A stretch of DNA of 38,548 nt from a virus. The notes under the pieces are model-generated. The model did not search any database. It worked only from the letters and a program-made list of their open reading frames with translations, and was not told the DNA's origin. This document shows, one piece after another, positions 12,863-21,603 of the stretch. Positions within the stretch are counted from its first letter, which is position 1, and every line of letters begins with the position of its first letter. The DNA lies in the IMG/VR virus record IMGVR_UViG_3300030328_004673, positions 1 through 38,548 of that record; one strand, 5' to 3'. The translations under genes and the position numbers were made by a program.

Positions 12863-13313
12863 GTTCTGCCATCGCCACACAACTTGCCAACATTGCTTCC
12901 CGCATCGCTGGAGCATCCAAATAGGCTTCCGTAATGTGGTTCAAAGCATCGCGTTCAGCATCACTCAACTCCGTTAGGCAGCGAGCTAAGATATGAAAAG
13001 CCATGTGTTTTCCAGTTACAGATTTACGATATAAAAGTTGCAGTAAAGCAAATCTTTCTTTCATCGTTTCAGCCGGTGGAGCAGAATCGGGGACTAGGCG
13101 ATCATCGTCAAGTGGCAGTGGCACTGCCTCTAAGACATAGCCTAATACCTTAAATGCTGCCTCAGCACGATTCAATTTCATTGCTCTAACAGCGGATTCA
13201 AGATGGGAATACCCCTGCCGGGAAACCCCAATCGCATCTGCCATTTCTTTTTGTGAAACGCCGGCTTCCTGCCGAATACGTTTCAATTGATCAATAAGTT
13301 TTTCTGTTGTCAT
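12849..13313 (-). CDS. XRE-family phage repressor, 154 aa
   Basis: An ATG at 13313 is preferred to a GTG at 13340. The N-terminal 60 residues form an XRE HTH (LKRIRQEAGVSQKEMADAIG, then VSRQGYSHLESA). The rest is helical, and no LexA/S24-type Ser-Lys protease domain is present, so RecA-triggered self-cleavage is not expected. An operator palindrome ends directly before the ATG, leaving no ribosome binding site; a leaderless message, like lambda cI from PRM, would explain this. The gene is on the same strand as lysis and early genes, directly after the lysin stop. It probably binds the five GCTAC-N5-GTAGC sites. Confidence 0.85.
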   Translation of the reverse strand: MTTEKLIDQLKRIRQEAGVSQKEMADAIGVSRQGYSHLESAVRAMKLNRAEAAFKVLGYVLEAVPLPLDDDRLVPDSAPPAETMKERFALLQLLYRKSVTGKHMAFHILARCLTELSDAERDALNHITEAYLDAPAMREAMLASCVAMAERYRQ

Positions 13314-13328
13314 GCTACTAAGTGTAGC
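13314..13328. promoter_or_regulatory. Fifth operator, abutting the repressor start codon
   Basis: GCTACTAAGTGTAGC has the same palindromic arms as the four sites at 12764-12862. It touches the repressor ATG (13311-13313). Repressor bound here would block its own gene's transcription or translation start, i.e. autoregulation. Confidence 0.85.
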
Positions 13329-13340
13329 ATATTTGGACAC

Positions 13341-13916
13341 TCACGCCAACTCACTTGCTTTAACAAGGGTAAGTGTAAAGTTGTCACCGTACAGCTTTGC
13401 TGACTCTTCGCAAATTGCAAGAAAATCATCTGCATGCACTTCGTTTGCAAACACAACGCAGCCGGCCGACCACCGACCAACAACAACAGAGTTTGTTCCT
13501 GCGCGATGGACGTTCAAGCCAATTACAGAACTTTCAATTTCGCCGTACGGATCGTGATACTCGTCGCGGTTACCGTCACGATAAACATCAACTGGCTTTA
13601 TTTGAACAAGGCCAGGTTTCCCCTTGTGAAGACCCAACTTGTGGCTTCCACGGTATTGGCCCTCTTTAAGAATCGCGGTACCACTCACTTTCATAGGATG
13701 TTGTAAATAAAATAGCCCAGGATCAGTGGTTGCCGGATACCAGTAGCTTACCCATTTACCCTGACTCTTAAAGGTAATTGTTATAAAGTCATCAAAGGCA
13801 TTGACCTGTGGGGTGATGTCATTGCGGATGGCTACGATATTTACATTGTACTCACCAACTGTAAATGCTTTATGCCCAAGCCTTTTGACGGTTTGTAGCG
13901 GTTCAGGGAGTATCAT
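13341..13916 (-). CDS. Putative endolysin, L,D-transpeptidase-like SxGC protein, 191 aa
   Basis: The motif near the C-terminus, GLNVHRAG (His137) and VGRWSAGCVVF (Cys153), has the His...S-x-G-C arrangement of L,D-transpeptidase-type peptidoglycan enzymes and of phage lysis proteins I recall with VGKWSAGCQV. The N-terminal part has strands (FDDFITITFKSQGKWVSYW) and a GSHKLGLHKGKPGLVQ segment. It should act on the cell-wall peptide cross-links to release progeny. There is no signal peptide, so a holin is needed; two membrane-type candidates lie directly upstream. The ATG at 13916 overlaps the upstream stop by 14 bases. Confidence 0.7.
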   Translation of the reverse strand: MILPEPLQTVKRLGHKAFTVGEYNVNIVAIRNDITPQVNAFDDFITITFKSQGKWVSYWYPATTDPGLFYLQHPMKVSGTAILKEGQYRGSHKLGLHKGKPGLVQIKPVDVYRDGNRDEYHDPYGEIESSVIGLNVHRAGTNSVVVGRWSAGCVVFANEVHADDFLAICEESAKLYGDNFTLTLVKASELA

Positions 13917-14316
13917 TTTTCACCGTTGGTAATGGCACGTTTGTGATTTCCGCCAGCTCCTGCAATTCCAAAGCACGCGTGCCACACATCGAAAGGAAAA
14001 TAGCTGCGACAATAAAAAGGTTGTTGGGCGTAAACAAACTCTGCACCCACCGAGCTCGAGCTGCTTCTTGTTCTCGCTCAAACTCTTCACGACGTTCTCG
14101 GTAAGCGCGAGCTTCATCATCGCGAGTTTGCAAAATTTGCTTGAGTTCAACCTGCGACGTATTGAGGGTAGCAAACCTGTCGCTTGCCCTGTCGTCGATA
14201 TGCTCTAAGGTGAGATGCAACTTTGACAAGTCTGTATTTAATTCGTTTACACTGCCTTCAAGCTTTGCAATGCGCTGACCGTGGGAGGCTAGTGTTCTCG
14301 TCACCTCGTCACTCAC
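13903..14316 (-). CDS. Coiled-coil membrane protein of the lysis cassette (holin or spanin candidate), 137 aa
   Basis: A GTG start at 14316 overlaps the preceding stop (GTGA). Residues 10-90 form a long charged coiled coil (RIAKLEGSVNELNTDLSKLHL..., REEFEREQEAARARW), followed by one hydrophobic span at about 97-113 (LFIVAAIFLSMCGTRAL). The layout resembles XhlA-type hemolysin/holin accessory proteins or an inner-membrane spanin. Its position directly before the putative endolysin supports a lysis role. The topology with the coiled coil in the cytoplasm favours the XhlA-like view; this is inferred. Confidence 0.65.
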   Translation of the reverse strand: MSDEVTRTLASHGQRIAKLEGSVNELNTDLSKLHLTLEHIDDRASDRFATLNTSQVELKQILQTRDDEARAYRERREEFEREQEAARARWVQSLFTPNNLFIVAAIFLSMCGTRALELQELAEITNVPLPTVKNDTP

Positions 14317-14585
14317 GCCGCACCTTTATCTCGTAACTTTTGAAATACTTCTTTTACAAAAATTCCGATAAAGAACCTAATAATCGGGCCGTCGATAGAT
14401 TCGGCAATAGCCCCGAAAGGTTTTGATTCATCGAATTTAATTTTATCGTCAACGAAATCAGCAAGGCGCTTAACAACTAACTTGTGTTTTTGTTCTCCAG
14501 GCAGCTGCTCGCGTGCGAAGTCGAGGACCAACTCTTCTGCTTTGTCACGTATTTCGTCAACATTAATGTTCTTTATTAAACCCAT
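14313..14585 (-). CDS. Small protein at start of lysis cassette, 90 aa
   Basis: ATG at 14585 follows TTGGAGGACTAA. A charged helical N-terminus (VDEIRDKAEELVLDFAREQLPG) is followed by one moderately hydrophobic segment around residues 66-82 (GPIIRFFIGIFVKEVF). It may associate with the membrane and could be the holin, or an unrelated small structural protein. It is translationally coupled to the coiled-coil membrane protein. No family is recognised. Confidence 0.6.
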   Translation of the reverse strand: MGLIKNINVDEIRDKAEELVLDFAREQLPGEQKHKLVVKRLADFVDDKIKFDESKPFGAIAESIDGPIIRFFIGIFVKEVFQKLRDKGAA

Positions 14586-14605
14586 TTAGTCCTCCAATAA
14601 GGTTT

Positions 14606-14636
14606 GTGATGCGACGCCACTGGGGCGCCGCACCAC
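14606..14636 (-). promoter_or_regulatory. 13-bp hairpin between tail fibre gene and lysis cassette
   Basis: On the - strand RNA, GTGGTGCGGCGCC (14636 down) pairs with GGCGTCGCATCAC (to 14606) over 13 bp with two G-U pairs and the loop CCAGT. On the + strand the two G-U pairs would be A-C mismatches. No U-run follows, so it is not a classic terminator. It may be an RNA processing or stability element separating tail and lysis messages. Confidence 0.7.
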
Positions 14637-14667
14637 AGGTCAAGGGGTAGCTCAACCAGATTGTTGA

Positions 14668-16128
14668 TTAGTAAACAGCCCAGAATCCGTAGTTAGAAGC
14701 ACCGTTCCAAACAGCAACAAAAGTTGCTGCAGAGAAAGGTTGATTCAACAAAGCGGAAGCCGATTCGTCAATTTGCTGCTCGGTATCACCAGATTTTACT
14801 GGAGCGCCTGAAGCAGCAGTTGCACCAAGGATGGTTGCTGGGAAACTTGCTGCCCCACTAGAACATTTAATTCGAATACGCTTGCCTTCATCGCCTGAGC
14901 CAGTGATTGCCGGCAAAGAGACAGAACAGGCTGAACCTGAATTTGCTAACACCACGTAACCTGGAAACGACGTCAGCGTCATGTTACCGGATCCAGTAGT
15001 GTGCTTTTGCAGAGGCTCTTGGTGATCGATAATACCGAGGTTACCAGCAATGACTGCAGGAACTTGAGCGTGTTGGATTGCGATCGCGCCAGCGCCAGTT
15101 TTAATAGCCAGTGGGAAGTACTCACCTAAAGGCGCTGCAGCGTTGCCACCAACTGTAGATTCAGCAGCAGAATAACCCTGCATGTATCCGTTGAGCTCAA
15201 CTGATGCAGCAGCAGCTTCACCAGCACCAGAAGCCGACAAACCTGGTCCAGACGCTACAGTAGCAACGTAGTCACCAGTAGTATCCGTACCCATTGCGAC
15301 GCTGTTGGGCTGGATCGTAGCAGCAATACTAATTGCTGCAGTTCCGTCAAAATCTGCGGTACCAGAAACGTCACCAGTCAACGCAATAGCACGAGCTGTA
15401 GTTAGCTTTGTCGCTTGGGCGGAATTCGAAACAGTTGCTGTAATGGTTGCATTTGCAGTTCCGTCAAAAGTGGCAGAACCAGAGGCATCACCTGCCAACG
15501 AGAACGTACGTGTAGCTGCAAGAGCAGTGGCTGTATCAGCATTACCTGTGACGTCACCAGTCACATTACCTACAACGTTACCAGCAAGACTACCCGTTAA
15601 TGCACCACTCAAGGTAGAGGCAGCGACAGCACTTGCTGTAAGGTCATTGACCTGCATATCATAGAACGAAGCGCCTTTTTTCAATTCCATTTTGCTTGAG
15701 CCATTGTACTCAAACGTAATGTCATCACCAGAACCGCCATCAAGTGTAATACCCGACGCTGCTAAAACATCAGCGGTACTGTTGCCTTTACCCATTGTGA
15801 TGTTTTTATCTTCAACATCAAGGTTTTGTGTATTGATAGTTGTTGTTGTACCGTTTACTGTGAGGTCACCACCAACAGTAAGGTTGCTTGGATAGCTAAG
15901 GTTAGCAGCAATTTTTGCAGCAGTAACACAGCTATCTAGCAGCTTAGCTGTAGTGACAGCATCATCTAAAATTTCAGATGTAGCGACTGCGTTAGCAGCG
16001 ATTTCACTAGCAGTGACAGCATCAGCTTGGATTTTTGCAGCATTGATTGCATCATTTGCAATTTTTGCGTTACTAATTGCGCTGTTTTCAATACGAGCGC
16101 CTTGGACACTTTCGAACAAGTAAGCCAT
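14668..16128 (-). CDS. Tail fibre protein, 486 aa
   Basis: The N-terminal 75 residues are five decapeptide-like repeats (NAKIANDAIN, AAKIQADAVT, ASEIAANAVA, TSEILDDAVT, TAKLLDSCVT). Then comes NLTVGGDLTVNGTTTTINTQ, a motif frequent in marine phage structural proteins, and two copies of a unit with TFSLAGDASGSATFDGTAN and IALTGDVSGTADFDGTAA. The C-terminal part (about 370-486) is a beta-rich tip (TTGSGNMTLTSFPGYVVL, ending NYGFWAVY) that could bind the host receptor. There is no chaperone domain. ATG at 16128 follows GAGAGAAAG. It is the best host-range candidate. Confidence 0.85.
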   Translation of the reverse strand: MAYLFESVQGARIENSAISNAKIANDAINAAKIQADAVTASEIAANAVATSEILDDAVTTAKLLDSCVTAAKIAANLSYPSNLTVGGDLTVNGTTTTINTQNLDVEDKNITMGKGNSTADVLAASGITLDGGSGDDITFEYNGSSKMELKKGASFYDMQVNDLTASAVAASTLSGALTGSLAGNVVGNVTGDVTGNADTATALAATRTFSLAGDASGSATFDGTANATITATVSNSAQATKLTTARAIALTGDVSGTADFDGTAAISIAATIQPNSVAMGTDTTGDYVATVASGPGLSASGAGEAAAASVELNGYMQGYSAAESTVGGNAAAPLGEYFPLAIKTGAGAIAIQHAQVPAVIAGNLGIIDHQEPLQKHTTGSGNMTLTSFPGYVVLANSGSACSVSLPAITGSGDEGKRIRIKCSSGAASFPATILGATAASGAPVKSGDTEQQIDESASALLNQPFSAATFVAVWNGASNYGFWAVY

Positions 16129-16144
16129 TTTTTTCTTTCTCTCT

Positions 16145-16465
16145 CTAAAAAATGAGCCAATCTGTGCCAGTTGAACAACAACTAACAGCAGCGTATGACT
16201 CGGTTAAAAAAGCGGTTGCGGCCCCGTCAATGCTTCCGACAATTGTCACGCCGTTGTTCGAGGCGTTGCCAGAATCTTTGATTCGGTAGTACTGGCCAGC
16301 GGGAAGAGGATCAGGAAGTACAACCTGAACCGGGCCGGCTTGCGTATTGACGCTTAGTACAGCGTCTTCGAGGGTGAGGGTTACGGGGGAATGGGAAAAG
16401 TCTACGATTTTGAAAGGAAGAGTACCGCCTGCGGAAGCAGACTGTGGGGGGGGCCATTGCGCCAT
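16145..16465 (-). CDS. Fibre- or tail-associated small protein, 106 aa
   Basis: The ATG at 16465 (MAQWPPPQ) comes 3 bases after the upstream stop, so its translation is probably coupled. The composition is beta-rich, with short strands (FKIVDFSHSPVTLTLEDAVL, GPVQVVLPDPLPAGQYYRI) and GSIDGAATAFLTESYAAVSC at the end, similar to the carbohydrate-type or fibre-tip beta domains seen in the C-terminal part of the 14668 protein (also LPAITG...RIRIKCSSG). It may form part of the fibre complex. Confidence 0.6.
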   Translation of the reverse strand: MAQWPPPQSASAGGTLPFKIVDFSHSPVTLTLEDAVLSVNTQAGPVQVVLPDPLPAGQYYRIKDSGNASNNGVTIVGSIDGAATAFLTESYAAVSCCSTGTDWLIF

Positions 16466-16467
16466 TT

Positions 16468-16881
16468 TTACGACCGAGAGACAGTAAGGCGAGCTCGAAC
16501 CGTCCACGCTCCAGTAGCTGAAGATGGATAAAGCACAGCATAGGGAGCGTGCGTTCTTTTTCCATCTTGTGGATTGCGTTGAAAGTTCGAGGTAAGGGGC
16601 ATTTTGGGCACTAGCGCATCCGCAATAGACACTTGCGTGTCGGACGCTGTAAAGGTTACCGTTCCTGAGTCATACAAAATCGCTTCATCTGGTGCGGGCA
16701 AAGTTACATGGTCGGTTATGACAATTTTTCCTATTGTCATTGCTCCACCAGTTTGCAACCTAGCCTTTACAGTATGCAACCATGAGTAATCTACGATTGG
16801 AACCTTTACGAAAACAGGGTTTTGAGGTGATACTCCATCATTAACGAAGACCAACTCTAATGAGTCAATCGTTTCTGGCAT
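16468..16881 (-). CDS. Hypothetical structural protein, 137 aa
   Basis: The ATG at 16881 is the first start. The sequence is beta-rich (LELVFVNDGVSPQNPVFVKVPIVD, KIVITDHVTL, SGTVTFTAS) with no recognised motif. It lies between the very large internal protein and the fibre-associated proteins, so it is probably virion-associated. Upstream are two copies of the TATGCAAA motif also found before the capsid gene, suggesting that a separate late transcript begins here. Confidence 0.65.
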   Translation of the reverse strand: MPETIDSLELVFVNDGVSPQNPVFVKVPIVDYSWLHTVKARLQTGGAMTIGKIVITDHVTLPAPDEAILYDSGTVTFTASDTQVSIADALVPKMPLTSNFQRNPQDGKRTHAPYAVLYPSSATGAWTVRARLTVSRS

Positions 16882-16891
16882 GTGCTACCCC

Positions 16892-16923
16892 TATGCAAAA
16901 CATTGTAACCGATCTATGCAAAC
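16892..16923 (-). promoter_or_regulatory. Two TATGCAAA motifs upstream of the 16881 gene
   Basis: TATGCAAAA (16892-16900) and TATGCAAAC (16915-16923) lie 23 bp apart in the 50-bp gap between two late genes; on the - strand they read TTTGCATA. The same motif occurs in the other open gap of the late region, upstream of the capsid gene (31432, 31452). A TACAAT element lies between them, but without a good -35. Confidence 0.5.
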
Positions 16924-16931
16924 GATACAGT

Positions 16932-19900
16932 TTAGCGGTTGTAAATCTTTTCCAATCCGCGTTTTTGGGTTTGCAATTCCCTAGCCTTTTCCTCATATTT
17001 TCGCAACTGCGCTTCAGTCTTGCTAGGGATCTCACGTTGCACACTTGTTGCAAGGCTCATTGCGCGCTCCGCTCCACGGTCGGGCCTTGCTGGTAAATCG
17101 ACTGGAGACAAACCGTAAGCGTCGAGGAAGTCAATGTATCGCTCTGCAACTGCAACTGGCTGCATACCACCCATCAGACCGCGCAACCATTGCCATGTTA
17201 AAATGGCTTTTTTGCTGCTATCGTCACCCCTATCAACAAGAGCGTAATAACCAGGAACATCGTCGCCATCTCTGTAGTAGCTATTTAATCGATCAGACTC
17301 ATCTGGTATCCACTCTGGTTCGAAGAGCTGCAAAAACAAATGGCCTATTGGCGTTTTAATAAATGCACGCGGTATCCTGTTGGCATACGGTTCTGTCGTT
17401 CGTATACCATCAAACTCCCCATCTGTGAGAATAGCATGTGTTTTGAATAAACTACCTGGATCGAATGGCATAATCGTAGACGTTTGACCAACAATCGCGT
17501 CAAATGATTCAGCCGTAGTGGGACCACGTACTGTTTTACCGGATTTCTTAGCAGCCAAATCGTGCATTGCTGACAACCCGCCATACGAAGCCAAATTTAA
17601 TAAATTATACGACAGAAACATTGCGTCGGGTATTGATTGACTTGGCGTTAAGTGCATTATTCGTTTGTTTGTTGGACTTTTGTATTCGCCCAATGCAATT
17701 CTGCCTATGTCTTGATCATTAAAATTCATGAACTGCTCTTTTTCAGCATTCAACAAACGTGGTTGTGCTGCGTAAAACCTTGCAGGTAGCGCAATTCGTT
17801 GTGGATTCTTCGCGGCAGCTGTCCAGAACGCATCCATGTTTTTACGTATAAACGTGTAAAACGTAAATACCAACCGACCCCATGACCTCTCGAATGGAGT
17901 CAGGGTGCTGTAATCGTAAAGGCTTTCACGAGCTCGGCGCGCAGCTTGTGCAGGCGCTTCACCTCGTTTTAATGCGTCTAGGAAAGTGCCTACACGAAAC
18001 TGATATTCCAGTGCGTCGTTTGTTTTGCGTAACGTGTCTTGCAAATCTCCAGCGACTCGCTGTGCTGCCTTAAATACGCCGGGCGCTGAACGAAGCATTT
18101 CATCCATGAGGTACTTGCCGTTTTCAATTTTTGCGTAGGTTCGGTTGATGCCGTATTGCTGCGCTACTTCGTGTAGTTCGTCGACACTCCACACGTTGCC
18201 TCTTCCATCAACGAAAGTCGATGCGTCAGGATCTACACCCTTGACCCCACCTCTAGCTTCACGCATTACCATTTTGCCAGTAATCAATGGGTGGCGGAAC
18301 ATTGTTCCAACTGTGCCAGCAACGCGACCACCCTGCGTCATAACAAGTTGTTCGGGCACGGATAAAAGGTTCCCAAGCATGTACCAAGGCTTTACCATCA
18401 AATAGCCAAGCGTCATTGCTTCACGAGAAAACGCTCGCATATTGTCAATTAGTTTTGACCTAGTCATTGCACGCGCGTCTACAAGCCCGAGTTCCCGCAT
18501 TCGACGTATTTCATTTTGTAGCCAAGGCACCATTGTGACGTTGTCTCGACCGGTCGTAAACAGATCGCGAGATTCTAATGGAATCATGCCCTTATTTTTG
18601 AGAACGAACTCGTCCAAGCCTGTTCGCCGCAAATAGTTAAGAGCTCTCGTTTCAGCAACTGTTCCGCCGCCGCTTAATATGCGCTCGATTCTTGCCGGCG
18701 ATGGCTTGGTAACAAGATCTTTTGCAACCTTAATAGCCGGATCATTGGCTTTCAAAGCAAAACCGTTTCGGATTAAGTCCTCTGTCGCTTGCGACATATA
18801 CGTTCGATTTCTTAATTGTAAAACAACGTCAGTTAGCCACTCGCCATATTTCATCCCAGTAGGCGTACCTAAATCTTTAAGTATGGCAGCGGCTTCCTCA
18901 CCAAACACATTAGCAAGGCTTTCATTTGAAACAATTTCCTGAAGATCAATTTCTCGTTGTGGATAAAAAAACTTTTCATAAAGAATGCGCGCTTTTTCAT
19001 CTCGCAACGCACTTATCTTTTCATCAAACGTACCTTGTATGCCGTACAATTCCGGAGAAACCCTACCCGAAACACTACCGCCTTTGACGTCGCCTTTTTT
19101 GCGAGTTGCTTTTATCAACGGCTGAAACAGACTCTGGGCCACAATCTTAGCCTGATAAGTCATGTCTTGATCTAGGCGCGCGAACTCCTGATAAAGTTTT
19201 CTCTTGGCATATGAAAGGTTTTCATTCATCAACTTAACAACGTTATCGCCAAACATTTTGCGCAGCTGCTCGTCATTTGACTTCAAGTACCGACGAATAA
19301 ACTCGGGTTGTTTGACGCCGCCTTTCCCAAGATTGTCTGCTTGTCGCCACGCTTGAACGAGCTGAACCTGTTCGGGTTCGATAATCTTATACTGACGTGC
19401 GTCGTCCATTACTTTGGCAAATACTTCTGTATCGGACAAACCTTGTTTTCGATATTTGTTAATGTCACTTAGCAGGTTTGCCGAGTTTGATGACACTTTA
19501 CGAAACACCTCGTCGAGGGCAATCAGTGCTGGCTTTGTTAACCGAGCTCGGTCAAGGTTCATCACCTTGCCTAGCGTTGCTGCAGTCATTGAGCGCAAGC
19601 CGCTGCGCAAGTTAGCCGGCATCGCTTTCATCAGAGCATTGCCCATGCTGCGGACCAAGCCGGATTTAGGCAGGATCATTTGCTGCGTTGCTGCTCGACC
19701 TGCCATTTTACGAATGACTGCTTCGCGAAACACAGCAGCATCTTCAAGCGTAATAACGTTGTCGTTAATGTTGATTGGTACGTTGTAATCAGTCGCTAGC
19801 TTTTGCATCTTTTGCGCTTCAGCGCTCGACAGCTTTGCTGCATTGACGCCATCGACTTTGACGCGATTTTTTATTGACGCTCGTTCAAGCGGTTCAAGTG

Positions 19901-21602
19901 CAACTCGTACCGTTGATGTGATTTCGTCTGCTTCTTGAGGCGTTACCCACACGTTTGAAGCGATCATTTTTAGCTTGTCGCTACCTGCCCGACGTCTAGC
20001 GACGACCCGATGAGCTTCGCCAATCAATTGCACCAGCGCTTCTTGCTGTGGTGGCAGTTCACTAAGCAGCGGTAAGCCTGTTTTCTGACCAACGTAAACT
20101 GATTCAGCTAACTTCGATGGTTGGTAGGTGATGCCAAATACTTTGTTGATTAAATCAACATCAGGATCAGATGCTTTTGGGCCAGGCGCCAGACCATCAA
20201 TTTGTGTTTTACCGTCAGGCGTCATGGTAACGCGCGTTTTGCCGACTGTTGCCTCGGTCACACCAGGCTTGACTTTTATGTCCGGTCGCAGCGTTTTTGC
20301 ACCAGCACCGCGACGTGCTACCCGTTCAAGTTCTTCGAGATCGACGCCAGCTTCATCGGCTAGTTCCTTCATAATTTGCTGAACTTCGCCAGACTCATCA
20401 CTTACTCGATACGTTTTATTAACTAAACCGCGACGACGCTTGACCATTTCAGCAGCTGCTATATCAATTTCCGTTCCCATTAAATTTCTAAGAACCGCAG
20501 CAACACCTTCGCTAACATTGTCTGCGTTCTTAATTGTAGGCAGCGCTTTGAGTAACTCTGCAGACATGGTAAACGGTTTTGTAGCTGTCGCAAAAGTAGG
20601 AATGCCAGCCGCTAATTCTGCCAGCATTCCAACACTTGTTGCTGTAGAATAAGCATCACCATTTACAAGACCGCGAAAATGATCTAATCCGCTATAGTTA
20701 GGCTTTAAACCCTGGGCTTTCGCTGCAGTCTGAAAATCAGAGACAATGTCATCGCGACGTTTGTACTTTTGTAGGCCGCGATCCCACCATGTTTTGGCAT
20801 CGTAGCCACGCTGCTCGGCAGTAACACCAAGCAACATTTCACCAACAGTGCTGGCTACTTTATCGCCATAAACCTCATTAACATCCGATGCTTCCCCTTC
20901 AACTAGAGACGCATAAGCGTTCATAAGGCCAGACTTTATTACTGCACCCGGTGACGAGCTGAACGGCAAAAGATAGCGAAGATCGACTTCTTGTTTTTCA
21001 ATATCGGGCAGTGATTTTGCTGCTTTTTTAAGTTCTGTGACTGCTTTACTAGTGGTTTGTCCAGCTTTTTCCGGTAGCGGAATACTGTAAAAACCCTCGG
21101 TCAACTGTGGCTGTATTCCTAACTGGCCAATGTTATACAAAATTGCCTGATACCAGCTTTCATTGGGAATAGATAAAGCCTTTTCACCGTATAGCTTTTT
21201 TAGTTCTTCGTTATGAATCTCGTTGAGGCGATTCTCTTGACGCAGCTCATCCTGCTGTTCGTCGGTAAGCGTTGTCGGAATAGGCTGTGGTTTGGCGTAG
21301 CCCTGCTGAATAGTGATAGCTTTAAGGTACTTGTCCCAAAACGTTTTTGGTTGCTGAGGCGAAACGACAATGTCATCACGCTCTTCCTGACGCTCCTGCT
21401 TTATGAGCTCGTCACTTTTTAAGTCTGTGACGCGCTTAACCTGCTCATCTGCATCGAGTTTGTCCTCTGCCATTTCACGAATTGCGAGTTCTGCTTCCGC
21501 AATTTTAGGGTCTAGGGGCTCGCGAGGAAGATCATCAAGCTTTAGTTCGTTGAGCTCAACGCCCTCTCGGCGCATCCGATACAGTTCCTCAAGAGTAGCC
21601 AT
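16932..21602 (-). CDS. Very large internal virion / DNA ejection protein, 1556 aa
   Basis: The ATG at 21602 follows the stop of the previous gene by 1 base. The protein is long, mostly helical and charged, with KR-rich linkers and no tape-measure-like coiled-coil periodicity. A hydrophobic part in the C-terminal third (LGYLMVKPWYMLGNLLSVP) precedes FYTFIRKNMDAFW and a Pro/aromatic C-terminus. I see no lysozyme or transglycosylase motif with confidence. Size and position after the nozzle and paralogous tail genes fit the role of gp15/gp16-like ejection proteins of short-tailed phages, which form a trans-envelope channel for DNA. It is the largest gene in the genome. Confidence 0.6.
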   Translation of the reverse strand: MATLEELYRMRREGVELNELKLDDLPREPLDPKIAEAELAIREMAEDKLDADEQVKRVTDLKSDELIKQERQEERDDIVVSPQQPKTFWDKYLKAITIQQGYAKPQPIPTTLTDEQQDELRQENRLNEIHNEELKKLYGEKALSIPNESWYQAILYNIGQLGIQPQLTEGFYSIPLPEKAGQTTSKAVTELKKAAKSLPDIEKQEVDLRYLLPFSSSPGAVIKSGLMNAYASLVEGEASDVNEVYGDKVASTVGEMLLGVTAEQRGYDAKTWWDRGLQKYKRRDDIVSDFQTAAKAQGLKPNYSGLDHFRGLVNGDAYSTATSVGMLAELAAGIPTFATATKPFTMSAELLKALPTIKNADNVSEGVAAVLRNLMGTEIDIAAAEMVKRRRGLVNKTYRVSDESGEVQQIMKELADEAGVDLEELERVARRGAGAKTLRPDIKVKPGVTEATVGKTRVTMTPDGKTQIDGLAPGPKASDPDVDLINKVFGITYQPSKLAESVYVGQKTGLPLLSELPPQQEALVQLIGEAHRVVARRRAGSDKLKMIASNVWVTPQEADEITSTVRVALEPLERASIKNRVKVDGVNAAKLSSAEAQKMQKLATDYNVPININDNVITLEDAAVFREAVIRKMAGRAATQQMILPKSGLVRSMGNALMKAMPANLRSGLRSMTAATLGKVMNLDRARLTKPALIALDEVFRKVSSNSANLLSDINKYRKQGLSDTEVFAKVMDDARQYKIIEPEQVQLVQAWRQADNLGKGGVKQPEFIRRYLKSNDEQLRKMFGDNVVKLMNENLSYAKRKLYQEFARLDQDMTYQAKIVAQSLFQPLIKATRKKGDVKGGSVSGRVSPELYGIQGTFDEKISALRDEKARILYEKFFYPQREIDLQEIVSNESLANVFGEEAAAILKDLGTPTGMKYGEWLTDVVLQLRNRTYMSQATEDLIRNGFALKANDPAIKVAKDLVTKPSPARIERILSGGGTVAETRALNYLRRTGLDEFVLKNKGMIPLESRDLFTTGRDNVTMVPWLQNEIRRMRELGLVDARAMTRSKLIDNMRAFSREAMTLGYLMVKPWYMLGNLLSVPEQLVMTQGGRVAGTVGTMFRHPLITGKMVMREARGGVKGVDPDASTFVDGRGNVWSVDELHEVAQQYGINRTYAKIENGKYLMDEMLRSAPGVFKAAQRVAGDLQDTLRKTNDALEYQFRVGTFLDALKRGEAPAQAARRARESLYDYSTLTPFERSWGRLVFTFYTFIRKNMDAFWTAAAKNPQRIALPARFYAAQPRLLNAEKEQFMNFNDQDIGRIALGEYKSPTNKRIMHLTPSQSIPDAMFLSYNLLNLASYGGLSAMHDLAAKKSGKTVRGPTTAESFDAIVGQTSTIMPFDPGSLFKTHAILTDGEFDGIRTTEPYANRIPRAFIKTPIGHLFLQLFEPEWIPDESDRLNSYYRDGDDVPGYYALVDRGDDSSKKAILTWQWLRGLMGGMQPVAVAERYIDFLDAYGLSPVDLPARPDRGAERAMSLATSVQREIPSKTEAQLRKYEEKARELQTQKRGLEKIYNR

Positions 21603-21603
21603 T

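Noticed and set aside
15305-15664. + strand ORF antisense to the tail fibre gene (and similar antisense ORFs at 18442, 19414, 20128, 21803)
   Set aside because: They mirror long, clearly coding - strand genes; the open frames follow from codon bias, without ribosome sites or family motifs.
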